Source of the DNA: Coleophoma eucalyptorum
Taxonomy: Eukaryota > Ascomycota > Leotiomycetes > Helotiales > Dermateaceae
Assembly: GCA_026120035.1 (NCBI GenBank)
Contig: JALRME010000002.1
Span: forward strand, 372,001-436,000
Length of the DNA stretch: 64,000 nt
Reading direction: 5' to 3'
Part shown: positions 11,551-22,649 of the stretch, piece by piece
How positions within the stretch are numbered: position 1 is the first letter of the stretch
Layout: each line of letters begins with the position of its first letter
Made by a program: the position numbers and the translations under genes
Notes under the pieces: model-generated
Seen by the model: only the letters and a program-made list of their open reading frames with translations
The model's database searches: none
What the model was told of the DNA's origin: nothing

Positions 11551-12632
11551 GACGGGATTCAGGGAAATGGATGTTCCAGAATTAATTGGTTGCTACGCCA
11601 GGTTGCTAGCAAACAAGAGAACCTGTCTTACCTTAGAAAAGACTTCGCCGAGATATTCGTCAAGAAACTGACTTTGGTGAATCACTTGATTTGTGGAGAT
11701 GAAGTGAATAGGCTAATTAATTGCTCACACTCACAGCGCTAGGAGAAGAGCTGCCGACTTTACTCTGTATGCTTCTGAATTAATTCAATCCGGGACGAGT
11801 AAAGCCCAAGCACGTCCAAGAAAGGGCCTTCCGAGGACAGAGACAAGAAAGCCCTTTTACAGTCAGAATACTGGTGGCAATATTACTTTGTAGAAGAACA
11901 GGATTCCAAATCAGCGCATAATAAACCTTGCAACCGTGTCTGACTACCCCGAGAAGCAAAGGCAAAACCGAAAGTCCAGTCAACTACACCACGTTTTTCT
12001 AGTGCATCCACGCACGTGATATAGCTCGGCGCGCCCACTTTTCCCCGAGGCGACATCTTTCTTTCCTCGCCTTGACTCCACGACACGAACCTACAAAGTC
12101 TTTGCTCTCCCACACAAGGCTCTTCCAAAAAATACCACATTTCGTCCACCACTTCGAAACACAATCATCAATCTTGTGTTCTTGTATCCTGATACCCCCC
12201 CTACCTACCACACCCATCTGCCAGCGTTGCAACCCCGCCGAAACTGACGGTAACACTCCTACGAGGGTCCCGCAGACGCCTTTTCACGCAACGGAAGGAT
12301 ATCTTCCTCGCAGACCCTTTCAACAGTCATCACACGTAAAGTGATACATTGCGTTATATGTATTTCACACCCGACGCCAACGACCTCAGACACCAGCCGC
12401 CTCTCGAGCTGCAACCATTTCGCATACCGCGGAAGCCTTGTAGTCCCTACTTCTCCTCCAACGGATAATACCATCCCACAACGACCTATGCTTCGTTAGC
12501 CCTCAATAAAACTCTCCTCGGTTCGTCTCATACTCTTGCTACGCCTTGCCAGTACCGTCACTGTCTGTCCATGTCGCTACGGCCTTAAACGCAGAACGAA
12601 AGTAACATCCAGAACACTACACTACCGCAATC
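11551..12632. promoter_or_regulatory. Divergent promoter region THI6 / TIF5
   Basis: 1082 bp between two divergent starts. The TIF5 side (about 12060-12630) is strongly C/T-rich and lacks long open frames, as expected for a promoter plus long 5' leader of a highly expressed gene. I saw no riboswitch-like CTGAGA element on the THI6 side. Confidence 0.4.
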
Positions 12633-13970
12633 ATGGCTACCGTCAATATCCGTCGCGATGTCAGCGACCCCTTCTACCGATACAAGATGGAGAAGATCCA
12701 GTCTAAGATAGAAGGAAAAGGAAACGGTATCAAAACTGTCATTGTCAACTTGAGCAGCGTTGCCTCGTCTCTTGCCCGTCCCGGTGCCTATGTCATCAAG
12801 TACTTCGGCTTCGAACTCGGTGCTCAGACCAATACCAATCCTGCTGATGATCGTTGGATCATTAATGGTGCCCACGAAGCCTCTAAGCTCCAAGATTATC
12901 TCGATGGATTCATTTCCAAGTTTGTTCTTTGCAAGAAGTGCAAAAACCCCGAGACCGAGGTCGTCATCAAGGATGGTCGCATCCTGCTTGACTGTAAGGC
13001 TTGTGGTCAACGCTCTAACGTCAACTTGACCCACAAGTTGAGCGGCTTCATCCTCAAGAATCAGCCAAAGAACGGCAAGAAGGACAAGGCTGCTAAGAGA
13101 GAATCACGCCGAGCCAAGCAGAACGGGCATGCTGACACAGAGGAAAATGGACACGGTGACAGTGGCGAAGGATCCGACCACGGTTCCAATGAGAATGGTG
13201 ATATAGGTGTCGAGGCCGGCAGTGACGATGAACTCACTCGCCGTATCAAGGCCGGTGCTGATGAAGTTGACACTCCCGTCGAGGTCAAGGATGACGAGTG
13301 GACTGTCGATATGTCCGCTGAAGCCATTAAGGCTCGTCAGCAACAGCTTCCAGACGACCTAAAGCAGAAGCTTGTCCTTGGCGGCGGAGATGACGACGAG
13401 GATGGTGAGGGCGGTGGTAACTCGAGCTATGATCAACTTGGTACTTGGATCATCAGTGAAGCCGAATCAAAGGGTGGTGTGAGCAAGGTCCAAGATATTG
13501 ACATTTATGTCAAGGCAAAGGAGCTCGGAATCGAGTCCAAGCACCGCACTCTCCTTGTCCTTGTTCAAACCATTTTTGATGATGATATTGTCAAGCAGAT
13601 TCCCGCACGCGCCAGCATGCTCAAGAAGGTAAATAATACCACACTGTATGCCAGAAATTTCATGCTAATGAACATATAGATGACTACATCTGAGAAACAC
13701 CAGAAGTCCCTTCTCGGTGGCGTTGAACGCTTCATTGGCTTCCGTGGAGAGGAGAAACCCGACTTCTACAATCAGACTTCTAAGATCCTTATGGTCTTGT
13801 ACAACGAAGACCTCATCGAGGAAGATGTCCTTAGCAAGTGGGGTACCAAGGCTACCAAGAAGTACACCGGCGACATCTCTATCAGCAAGAAGGTCCGCAA
13901 GTCTGCTGAGCAATTCCTCACCTGGCTTGCCGAGGCCGAGAGTGACGACGACGATGAGGACTCCGAGTAA
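12633..13970 (+). CDS. TIF5: Translation initiation factor eIF5
   Basis: Exons 12633-13628 and 13680-13970, joined in phase 0 (gtaaat/tag), encode 428 residues. The N-terminal GTPase-activating region is near-invariant, with DPFYRYKM holding the catalytic arginine finger (about Arg16) and [14 protein letters not shown] residues. A C2-C2 zinc ribbon has cysteines at about 100, 103, 121 and 124 (CKKC and CKAC). A charged, low-complexity linker of about 130 residues follows. The C-terminal W2/HEAT domain (about 270-428) ends with the acidic/aromatic boxes [18 protein letters not shown]. eIF5 stimulates GTP hydrolysis by eIF2 at the start codon and bridges eIF2-beta and eIF3. Codon choice is C-ending and regular, consistent with high expression. 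Confidence 0.97.
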
Positions 13971-14418
13971 TCCCACATACACTTCAAATTGTTACAGTTC
14001 CTATAGGATGAATGTCTAAAATGGGGTTTGGTTTTGAAAATTAGTTGTTATTATGACCGATTGCCGCTTCATATTAAACTCCTTCATGTGCGGGCTGTTT
14101 GGTATGCACAGTAGACTTGCAGTTCTATGCCTGTCTGTAAACAAAATTGCTTTCACTTCGCTTCGCGCACAAAAAGCTTGATTGTTTTGTTGTTAGTTAT
14201 TGGACCCTACCTCTGCTTCTTGTTTGTTTCCTACGCTCTGTTTTTTGTATCCAAGATAGCTTGTCTTTGTTTCACCACAAAAGAAATCTCAACTCTCCTG
14301 CCGCACTAACTCAGTTCTCAATTCGAAATCATGATTATGTGTTTCTTATTTTGAGACTCCTCTACTATTATCAGTGGTATCCAAAGCTCTACCAATAATT
14401 CTCTACTGAACATAGGTT
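13971..14418. other. Convergent 3' region between TIF5 and TTI1
   Basis: T-rich non-coding stretch receiving two 3' ends. No feature recognised. Confidence 0.45.
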
Positions 14419-17400
14419 TCATGCACCCCCACAATTCACAAACCTACCCTCCCACCCGTTCATCTCCAGTACAGGCGTCCTCTCAATCTTCACTCTTCCT
14501 CCCAAAAACAAGCATAACCAAACCCTATCCCTATCGACGCGCTCCAAAATATTTCGAAGCTCCCTATCCCCGTCAATAACCTCAGGCCCAAGCAGTTCCA
14601 GAACGGCCTCAAACCACATCACACTAACACCCGTGTACGCCACAATATCAACCAACAATCTTCTCACCTTCTCCCATACCTGTGAACTCTGCGCAAACAT
14701 CCCTCGCTTGCCCTTCTCTTTCTCTGCCTTGACTTTCCACTCCCTTCCAATTTTGATAAGGGATGGCATCTCGTCTTCCATGCGTGACCGCAGAAATCCC
14801 CCCGCGGACTTGCAGAGGGTGGATAGCGTGCTAGCAGCGGCGATGACGACGAAGGTTTCTGAGTCATAGAGTCGGGGGACCAGTACTGGCCAGATGTCGT
14901 TGAGGAGAGGTAGGAAGGTATCTTGATTGGAAGAGAGAGCCAGGCTACTTTTGGATATGAGCACTAGCAGTCTGGTCCGGAGGTAGGGCGAGGCGGTGGT
15001 GAGGTAGTGTTGAGAGAGACGTGTTATGGAAGTTAGCATCGTTTGTGTTTTTGATGGGGGCGCTGGTGCGATTTCGGTGGAATGTGTTGCTGGTGCTTGC
15101 TCTTCTTCTGCGGACTCGTTCTCTGATGGTTCGGGTGGGTTGCGGGCTAGGTCGGCTTCGTCGAGGAGCTCTTTTGCGCTCTTCCATGGTGATCTGGGGA
15201 AGTCTTCGTGTGCTAGGTCAGAGGAAGCATTGAAATCTTGAGTCTGTTTCCTCTTCTTGAGAATGTCAACTATGGATTCGACTGTGGGTCCAGTTGGGAT
15301 TTGCCTTTGCAAGGCGTCTGTAGATGCGGTAGATGGCAGCTGCCGTTGTTCTCCTTTCGAGCCCACATCGACGATCTCACCTAAGACTGAGAAGAGCAAT
15401 TCTACCAGTCGTGGATAGCCGTGGAAATTCTCTAGAGCTGCGAAGATTGAGGCAACGACATCATCGAGGTAGACGATGAGAGATGGGCCTGTGAGACGGA
15501 TCATCATGACCAAGACTTGTGGTGCTTGTGGCGAGATGTCGAATGTGTTTAGCCTGAGTGAAATAGCGTTGACCATGTAGTCCACGTTATCCACGATGAG
15601 AGCACTGGTATTTTGGTAGCCGCACGAGGACGCGAGAATGTTCAGTGTTGTGATGGCATGAGTGCGGAGGTTAGGAGATGATGATCCTAATAAGGTCGTG
15701 ATAGGGTATAATGTGTCGATGAGCTCTGTACGGAAAGATTCTTTCATTCGTATAGCTGTGCTAGCTATGACTTCCAAAGCGATCCCTTGAAGTCGCCAGT
15801 CTTGCTCATCTGATTGTGTGGTTGTGCTTTCAGATATGAGTGAGACCGAATAAGAGAAAAGCTCCTCATTCGCAGCCTCCTCTTCCTCGGAGAATGTGAG
15901 TGATGATTCAAGGAACTCGTCGAGATCAGCATTGGCAGAACTTGCAGCTTGTAAGAGGTGATAGGACAGCCAGTATGCAGAAAGTAAACTTGGGCCTTCA
16001 GCACCTCGCATATATTCCAGCATCTCATTCGCCATGTCTATTTGTGAATTTCGGCTTCCAAGACTAGCGAGTAGAGTTTGAAGCTGTTGTCGTGTCTGCT
16101 TCTGACTTTCTCCTGAAATTAGAATAGGCTTGAAGTCTGTAACTTGTGCATTCTCGGTTGCAAGACTCGTTAACGCCAGACTGTTCAAGTCAAAGGGGGC
16201 CTCTTCTAATTTCTTGCGTGCGGTGCCAGGATCTAAGGTCGCTGTTACACTATCTCGTAGTGAAGCAGCCAATGTATCCTTATGCATGGAAGATTCCAGG
16301 TTAAGGTCGTGCAGTAACTTCTGTGCCCGAGACAACCTTCGTAAGGCGTCTAATTTTGCCGTCTCATCATTTGACTGCATCACTCTAGGCAGACTGGTCA
16401 CCCAATTATAGACAGTAGTCTTAATCAGCTCGGCAATATCCGGGTGAATGACAGCCAAATCCATTAAGGAAGTTTTCCTCCTCAGTAAATCTCCCGATAC
16501 CTCATCCTCAGACAGGCTCATAGCTGTCTCAACAATCATAGATGCCGACTCGCTCAATGTATCATGACACTCATCTAAAAGGATAAGGCATAACTTATTG
16601 AGAGCCTGACGAACCTCCATGGACTCGTGACTCCGTAATCTGATGACGTTTGCTAAAGCAAGCTTAATTTGCTCAGTCGTTGCCTTCAACCAAGACTTGG
16701 TCAAAGTCTGCTGCTCGTTCCCAGGACTTGGCTCCTTATTTTTATATACTCGTGCTTGAATATCACCCAAGATGGAGGTAAGAACATGCTGCAAAACCTG
16801 CAGTGCAGTAACGATCGTCCTATGAGAGCGTTTCGACTTGGTGCTCGGCATGAGACACTTCGTCAACCCAGATATTGTGCCAGGTAGGAAAGTTGAGAGG
16901 GCTTGTAAGTCTTTGACACAAGCCCAGACAGCATCGAGAGCATGTAAAGCCTGGAGTTGCACTGCAGCAGAAGGGCCGTCCGTGACACCTTCGAGGATGA
17001 CTGTGATACAGTGGCCAAGAGCTGGTACAGTGCTAGTCTCCACGAGCGATTGTGGACCTCTGGGTGTAGTGCTCAAAGCTTTGAATAAAGCTGCTAGAGC
17101 ACTGAACGCCTCAACGATCAGTTCTTCTGGTACCGGCTTGGATTCCTGGCCAGGGACACCGCCAGCAACGAAGGTAAGTAAGAGGAGAAGTTGTTTAGCA
17201 AGGTCCAGTGATATTGCGTTCTTCCAGCCCTGCACGATAAGAATGTTCACGCATTTTATCGTCAGCTCTGTGAGACGGTTTGAGATGGTCTCTTTGCGAC
17301 GCAGAATGAGGGATAAAGGGAAGAAAACATAGTCCGCGAGTTTGGGATCAAAAGATCCGTCATCCCGTTGAAATTTCTGCTCAAGGAGATTTAATAGTTG

Positions 17401-17585
17401 GGAAGCTGACTTCGCGAGCTCTTTTGCCGTCTTGGTAGTCCCGTCATCTCGGCGTGCTAGCTCACTCAGTTCTATGCAGCAAGGTCGAAGCTGTTTTTGA
17501 CTTTAGTCAGATTTCTGCAGGGGCAAGCGCGCTTACTCACTTCTTGGAACAACTCATTCCTCGATGCACTCGTTCTTGTATCCAT
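14419..17585 (-). CDS. TTI1: TEL2-interacting protein 1 (Tti1), TTT complex HEAT-repeat protein
   Basis: Two exons, 17585-17541 and 17490-14419, with a 50-bp intron (gtgagt...cag) joined in phase 0, encode 1038 residues. The short first exon encodes MDTRTSASRNELFQE and leads into LRPCCIELSELA and DYVFFPLSLILRRKE, conserved at the N-terminus of Tti1. The rest is helical repeat throughout with no catalytic motif, as in Tti1: Leu-rich antiparallel helices, a disordered acidic insert near residues 770-810, and a well-conserved C-terminal HEAT block beginning at LLVLISKSSLALSS. With Tel2 and Tti2, Tti1 forms a chaperone adaptor that matures the PI3K-like kinases TOR, ATM/Tel1 and ATR/Mec1. The assignment rests on overall layout and conserved blocks, so it is strong but not motif-based. 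Confidence 0.88.
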
Positions 17586-18641
17586 ATTCTTCACCTTGAC
17601 TTAGCATCATGGGTTGGTTTATCATTTGAGCCTTGTGTTGTTTAAGAGAGAGAAGAGGCTGGTCCCGAGAAACGAAGACGAGGCTGACAAAGGACTGGTT
17701 TCCCTGAATAAGCCAATCAGAGGGCGTATACGTGATGTTGTGCTTTATATCGCAAAACTCATACGAAAATCCATATGTTACTTCTTGCAATAAGATATAA
17801 CCCTAGATTTCTCTTATTTGGCTCATTACAATACTATTGGTCTGTTTCCTCGCATACATTTGGAAGAAAACTAAAACGTACAATCAGGCAAATTCTTAGG
17901 TATAGGCAGCTAGCCGAGCATCGACTGAGTTGTAAGTCTCAAGTCTATAGCTTTCATATTCAACTTATACGAGCAGACTATTTAAAGGAATTGCTATATG
18001 AAAATGGTAGGTACCATGACATCTACCTGGTAACTAGTTAAGTGCATAAAATAAGAGCCTCAGAGACAACCTTCAAGTTACTACCATGCGAGTATTTTAT
18101 GCACCATGCTGTATGATAGAAGATATAGGAACAACTGAACGAAATACGTTAGTTCAGATCTAGCACCTAGTTTAGTGCAAGTAGATCAAGAGATCTCTAA
18201 ACATTTTGCGATCTCAACACCGCTTCATCATCGCGAACCTTCCAAAACCGCCTGTCGTTCATGCACAGTGACGATAGAACAACAACAGGGATATTGCGGG
18301 GCGGCGGTAAATCTCCAGAAGTTCCCAGCTGAAGCGCGCATGCAGGATGAAACCACCTGAGTTACTTTACCATGTTCACATTTCATTCACCTCACTTCTT
18401 CAACTCAGGCATATAGATTCAAAACCACACGAGAGAGCCATTGTATTTGTATTATGGATTTTGATTTGAGTTATTTCTCTCACAAAAATCATCGTTTTTG
18501 CACCCGGCCCAAATATCATCGCTGTGAAAGGAAAGTAAAATACCATTAAAATCATCGCTGCGTGCAAATCATGTTTCAACCCCTGTATTATCCCAACTCA
18601 AGTGCAGTACCTGAACTGGAAGGAAAAAAACCGAAGAAAAC
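17586..18641. other. Intergenic region between TTI1 and DDR48-like gene
   Basis: About 1.06 kb holding the TTI1 promoter and the 3' end of the DDR48-like gene. The middle (about 17700-18170) is AT-rich with many stops. I see no gene. Confidence 0.45.
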
Positions 18642-19567
18642 TTAGTAGTCGTTGTTTCGGTTGTTACCAGATCCATAGGAATCGGTGTTGTCAGATCCAC
18701 CATAGCCACCAGTGTTTCCTGACGAGTAATCGTCAGAGCCGGCAGCAGCGCGCTTCTCAGCACCCTTCTCCTGAAGCTTGTCGCTCTTGAACAAGCCTCC
18801 AGCCTTCTCTAGCAACTTGCCCGCGGTAGAGTCGTTCTTCTTGTTGGAAGAGCCATTGCCGTAAGAGTCATTACTGTCGTTTCCATAGCCAGATGAGCCA
18901 GTAGTGTTGGATGAGCCATAGTTGTCACCTCCAATGCCTGAGGAGCCATTGTTACCACTGCCGTATCCGCCGCCAGTGTTGCTGCTTCCGTAGCTGTCAC
19001 CTCCGATGCCTGAAGAGCCATTGTTTCCACTGCCATAGGTATCACTGGAGTCGTTTCCAAAGCCAGTGTTCTTCTTGGATCCTCCATAGCTGTCACTAGT
19101 GTCGTTTCCGCCAAAGCCAGAGCCAGTGTTACCAGACTAGAAATAGTATTAGTGGACGACATATCCCAAAGTGGAGGTGGAAAATTTGGACATCACATAC
19201 CGAGTAGTTGTCACGGCCAGATCCAGTGTTGGAGGAATCAAAGTCACCACCACCTAAACCACCAGTGCGTCCACCAGATCCGTAGGAATCGGTGTTGTCA
19301 CGGCCTGAGGTGCCAAAGGAGCTGTCATTGTTGCCAGACTGTATGAAGATGGTTAGTTTGGCAGTTGCTTCGAAGTTTATGCGTGAAGCTAGACACGACT
19401 TACTCCGTATGAATCATTGTTTCCTCCTTGACGGCCGGAACCGTAGCTGTCGTTGTTGTCACCGTAGCCGGTGCTCTATCATAAGAAAGTTAGTATGCAA
19501 GTTTGTATATTGTCGATGCGGTGTAGAAAAGTCTTACGCCGGAGTTGTTGTTGTCGTAGTTAGACAT
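18642..19567 (-). CDS. DDR48-like Asn/Ser/Tyr/Gly-rich stress protein
   Basis: Four exons (19567-19538, 19475-19404, 19338-19201, 19136-18642), all joined in phase 0, encode 244 residues. Nearly the whole protein is made of imperfect repeats around NNDSYGS / DSYGSG / NTGSGYG, the same kind of unit that builds yeast Ddr48. Near the C-terminus one non-repeat segment, AGKLLEKAGGLFKSDKLQEK, resembles the short amphipathic helix of Ddr48 and CsbD-like stress proteins. Ddr48 is an abundant hydrophilic protein induced by heat, osmotic stress and DNA damage; its biochemical role is not settled. A signal peptide and membrane helices are absent, so it is probably cytosolic. Introns fall between repeat blocks, which would ease expansion by exon duplication. 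Upstream TATA and CCCCT elements fit stress control. Orthology is inferred from composition, so the function is uncertain. Confidence 0.8.
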
Positions 19568-19691
19568 GATGAAGATTGTTCTGTTTGGAGATAGTGAAAT
19601 GGGAGTACGTGATTTGAGCTTTGCAAAAGGTGAGATGAAGGTTGAGATGTAGTTGAGTATGGTTGAAAGTTAGATCAGGACCGGAGGAAAG

Positions 19692-19706
19692 AGGGGTATA
19701 TATATA
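19692..19706 (-). promoter_or_regulatory. TATA box with adjacent AGGGG of DDR48-like gene
   Basis: A 10-bp TATATATATA core sits about 130 bp before the start codon, next to a CCCCT/AGGGG pentamer. A strong TATA box is unusual among the housekeeping genes here and suits a highly inducible promoter. Confidence 0.6.
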
Positions 19707-19790
19707 GAGAGGGCAATTTCACTTTCACAGGCCCAGTCTGTTGTTAGCCACATGATACCACCTTCACCTCCCACCAGCACAAGAATGGTG

Positions 19791-19811
19791 CTACCTGCTA
19801 CCTGCTACCTG
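19791..19811. repeat. Three tandem copies of a 7-bp unit
   Basis: The unit CTACCTG occurs three times in perfect tandem about 225-245 bp upstream of the DDR48-like start. It could be a regulatory element or simple slippage. Confidence 0.7.
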
Positions 19812-19819
19812 CCTTGTTA

Positions 19820-20129
19820 CCCCTCCAGCACCACAAACGACCTTTGCAAAAAGTAACCTCCCCTGCCGTCGTCACCACCCATCCAATCGAGCTGCCGCAT
19901 TGCTCAATCAGCCTCTCTGGTACAGGTCCGAATCAAGGCACAGCAAGGATTCCATGTAGCTAGACCATGCTCCCAATTGGCAAGGTGAACGCAACTAGCT
20001 TTCATCAGAACGAAACAAGAGGCACAAAGACAAGTGCGTCATTTATGATGGGTGGACCAAAGATTGAGAGTTGGTGGTTGCTGACCTTGTTTACTTGTTC
20101 AAGGATTGACAGCTCACTTTACTTCCCCT
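19820..20129 (-). promoter_or_regulatory. Cluster of CCCCT stress-response-like elements
   Basis: CCCCT pentamers (the STRE core AGGGG on the other strand) occur at 19820-19824, 19860-19864 and 20125-20129, in addition to the one by the TATA box. In yeast Msn2/4 and in filamentous fungi related zinc-finger factors bind this core in stress genes. The pentamer is short, so single sites occur by chance; the cluster upstream of a DDR48-like gene is what makes it plausible. Confidence 0.45.
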
Positions 20130-21061
20130 AACGCACCTCACCTCACCTCGTCTGGCCAGCTAGCCGTGATACTCCGCTAATCAAGGGAAAAGACGTTTAT
20201 GAAACAGGGTGGTGGCAGTCGCAGTGGCAGTGGCAGCCGGCAGACAAGATCATGGGCTCTCTGGTTTGAATTTTGAGCTTGTCTTAATCCAGGCACCTCA
20301 GCAATAATATCCTGGAGCTGGCTCTGACGTGCTTCGAGCCCCCTCGCTTACTGGTTCTCTGCTGCCTCTTGCCTTCTTGCTCGCCTCGAATAGCCTGACT
20401 TGCATGCTTTACCAGCATAACACATCAAGTGGGTAGCTGGAATGAGGGTCCGTCGGTCGTCACCGAGAGGCTCGTTCAGCTTTACAGGTTTCCTTCCCAC
20501 GCATTTGGACTTTGGATCGCCAGGGCCTTTAGGCTCTTCACGATTAACCTACGCACTTACTTACAAGGGTTCGCCGTTGGATCTCTTCGCTCAGCGGCTC
20601 TAAGCGATTAGAGAGATGCACAACCCAAATTCTGTGCCTTTGCTGCATCAAGAAGATGAAGAGATGACGTTCGCTAATAAATTCGATCCATTGACATTCA
20701 CGAAAGATGACACCGACCCGAGACACCAGAGTTAGATTTGAAAGGTGAAGATGTCCAAAGCAGAAAACCCCGAACCTGAAGCTTGTTTTTGTCCCACTCA
20801 TCGCCCCTCTTTTCCCGCCCGCATCGCATCATACCTTACCTGCCTCCCGCCATGGAGCTTTTCACTCCACGATTCAGCGCAGCAAGATGCCAGAAGACGT
20901 CATTAAATACGCTTTTCCACATTTCACTGGCTCCGTTCCGCTGCCTTTGCCTTTCCAGAGATTTGGAAACCCCTTCACTCCCTTACCTATTTTAGGCTCT
21001 ATGCTGTGGCTCACGAACTGGATGATACTGAGTTGAGCACCTTGACTGTGGCGTGCGTAGG

Positions 21062-21149
21062 TTCCAATCAGGGGCAGTTTGTCCAAGCTGCCCCGCGTTT
21101 CTTTTAGGGTGCAAAATCGTCATTTCTGGCAGACATCCTTGTTTTTGCG
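21062..21149 (+). repeat. Diverged direct repeat, copy 1
   Basis: This segment resembles 22052-22141. Shared blocks in the same order are TCCAAT, GCCCCGCGTTT, AAATCGTCATT, TGGC, ATCC and TGCG. I estimate about 70% similarity by eye with small gaps. No open frame is preserved. Confidence 0.45.
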
Positions 21150-22051
21150 TTTACCTGTATAGCTGAACCGTGGGCCTTTCAGCCGGCTTGTACCGAGTCT
21201 CGACCAAGGGCCAACTGGACTTACATGCATGTACACTGGAATTGCCATGCTTAAACATGTATTGATTTCAATGAATAGATTAATTATCATTGCGATGGGA
21301 ACATCGTGTAGAGATTTTTACAGTATCAGGGGTTTGTAGTCACTCCAAGCAATGAGATAAGACTAAAATTCACTACCTAGTAGGTTCACAGGCAGGGGTC
21401 AGAGCTTGCCATCCAACATACTTCGTATTTCAAGAATAGCGACATTGCTAGAACTCCCAAAGAATCTGGGCATTAAAGTTGATAATAATACAATCCCTGT
21501 AACCAATTTTCCCTAACTGTACTATTATACATTGGTAAACAACATCATCTTGGCTTCTCAAAATAGAACCCAGGGCCCAAAGCTAAAACGAACACAGCGA
21601 AGATCTTGATCTCCTTCCAAACGCAGCTACAGGGCAAACCGAAGCAAACCCTGAGTGCTTCTGGAAGCAGTTTATGGTTGGGGATTATCTGCACCAGGGT
21701 GTGAAAATACCGCATATCTCCACGAAGGCACTCGATCTCGTAGGCACTGCCGTCGCCCCGAGAGTTCAGACGAACAAAAAAAGTTATACCCCCCTCGTGT
21801 GTCACGCAAGCAGCGATTTAGCCTCATTCTACCGTGGATCTGCCTCGTTGGTTCACTACAGCGAAATAGGGCGTGTGGCCATCAATGGGAGATTTCTCCA
21901 TGGTCATCCGGGCTTCATTGAGCGCTCACATGAGGAGATCTTTCGCACATCATCGAGAACGGTTTGTTCGCCTTGGAACTTCGAAGAACCAAGAAGGGAG
22001 GAGCGAGCGCTGATCTGGAATATCCCAGGCTGGATGTGGTGTGAGCAATTG

Positions 22052-22141
22052 CTCCAATTAGAACCCCACAGCGATTGTGCAATGCCCCGCGTTTTTCTAT
22101 GTTGGAAATCGTCATTCTTGGCCCTATATCCCTGCTCTGCG
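22052..22141 (+). repeat. Diverged direct repeat, copy 2
   Basis: Counterpart of 21062-21149, same orientation, about 1 kb away. Several differences are C-to-T or G-to-A, for example CAATCAGG against CAATTAGA, which would fit but does not prove repeat-induced point mutation. Confidence 0.45.
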
Positions 22142-22649
22142 TATTAGAACCCAGTTAAAGAGCACATGGCCTTGACCTTTTTATCAATTCGAGGCTACTA
22201 AGGTATGATAAAAGTTTGGTAGTCTTCAGAAATGGAATTGAAGAAAGCGACAGCAACTATAATTCTTGGTTTCATAAGAGGCAAAGGCTGAACTTGTATT
22301 GAGTCTCGGTTCAGGAGATGCGCGACTTGGCTTGCATGTACATGATCTGAGGGACGGGGACGCCGGAGCTGCCGAGTTTCAATCTGGCATGATTTAGAAT
22401 CTGTCCTAATCTACAGTGTACCACCCGTGAATAACTTATTGCATCCATAAGACGCCCGATTGATGATCCCCTGGTACACGAAAAGGGAGGCCTCCGGCAA
22501 AATGGAAAAGAAAAACGCCACATCCAAGTATCCAGTCCTCAAACAACCCCCAATGATCATTCACAATCCGTCATCTTACATATTTGCTATGCCACGCATC
22601 AAGTGTTAGCTGTGCAATGAACCTATTTAGGAACAGGGCTTCTTTCGAC

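Larger units (their letters stand above)
19568..22649. other. 3-kb gene-free region between DDR48-like gene and CWC15
   Basis: The first part is the DDR48-like promoter. From about 20400 to 22300 I find no supportable gene: open frames are short, overlap in several frames and lack recognisable motifs. It contains a pair of diverged direct repeats (about 21062-21149 and 22052-22141) and could hold remains of an old transposon or a non-coding transcript. The last 300 bp are the 3' flank of CWC15. Confidence 0.45.

Noticed and set aside
11551..11790. Thiamine-pyrophosphate riboswitch in the THI6 leader
   Set aside because: The CTGAGA core and its partner element are not found on the minus strand here; fungal TPP riboswitches are known mainly in thi4, nmt1 and transporter genes.
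21545..22147. Possible gene in overlapping open frames on both strands
   Set aside because: No frame longer than about 157 codons, no recognisable domain, and frames on both strands are similarly open; more likely decayed or non-coding DNA.
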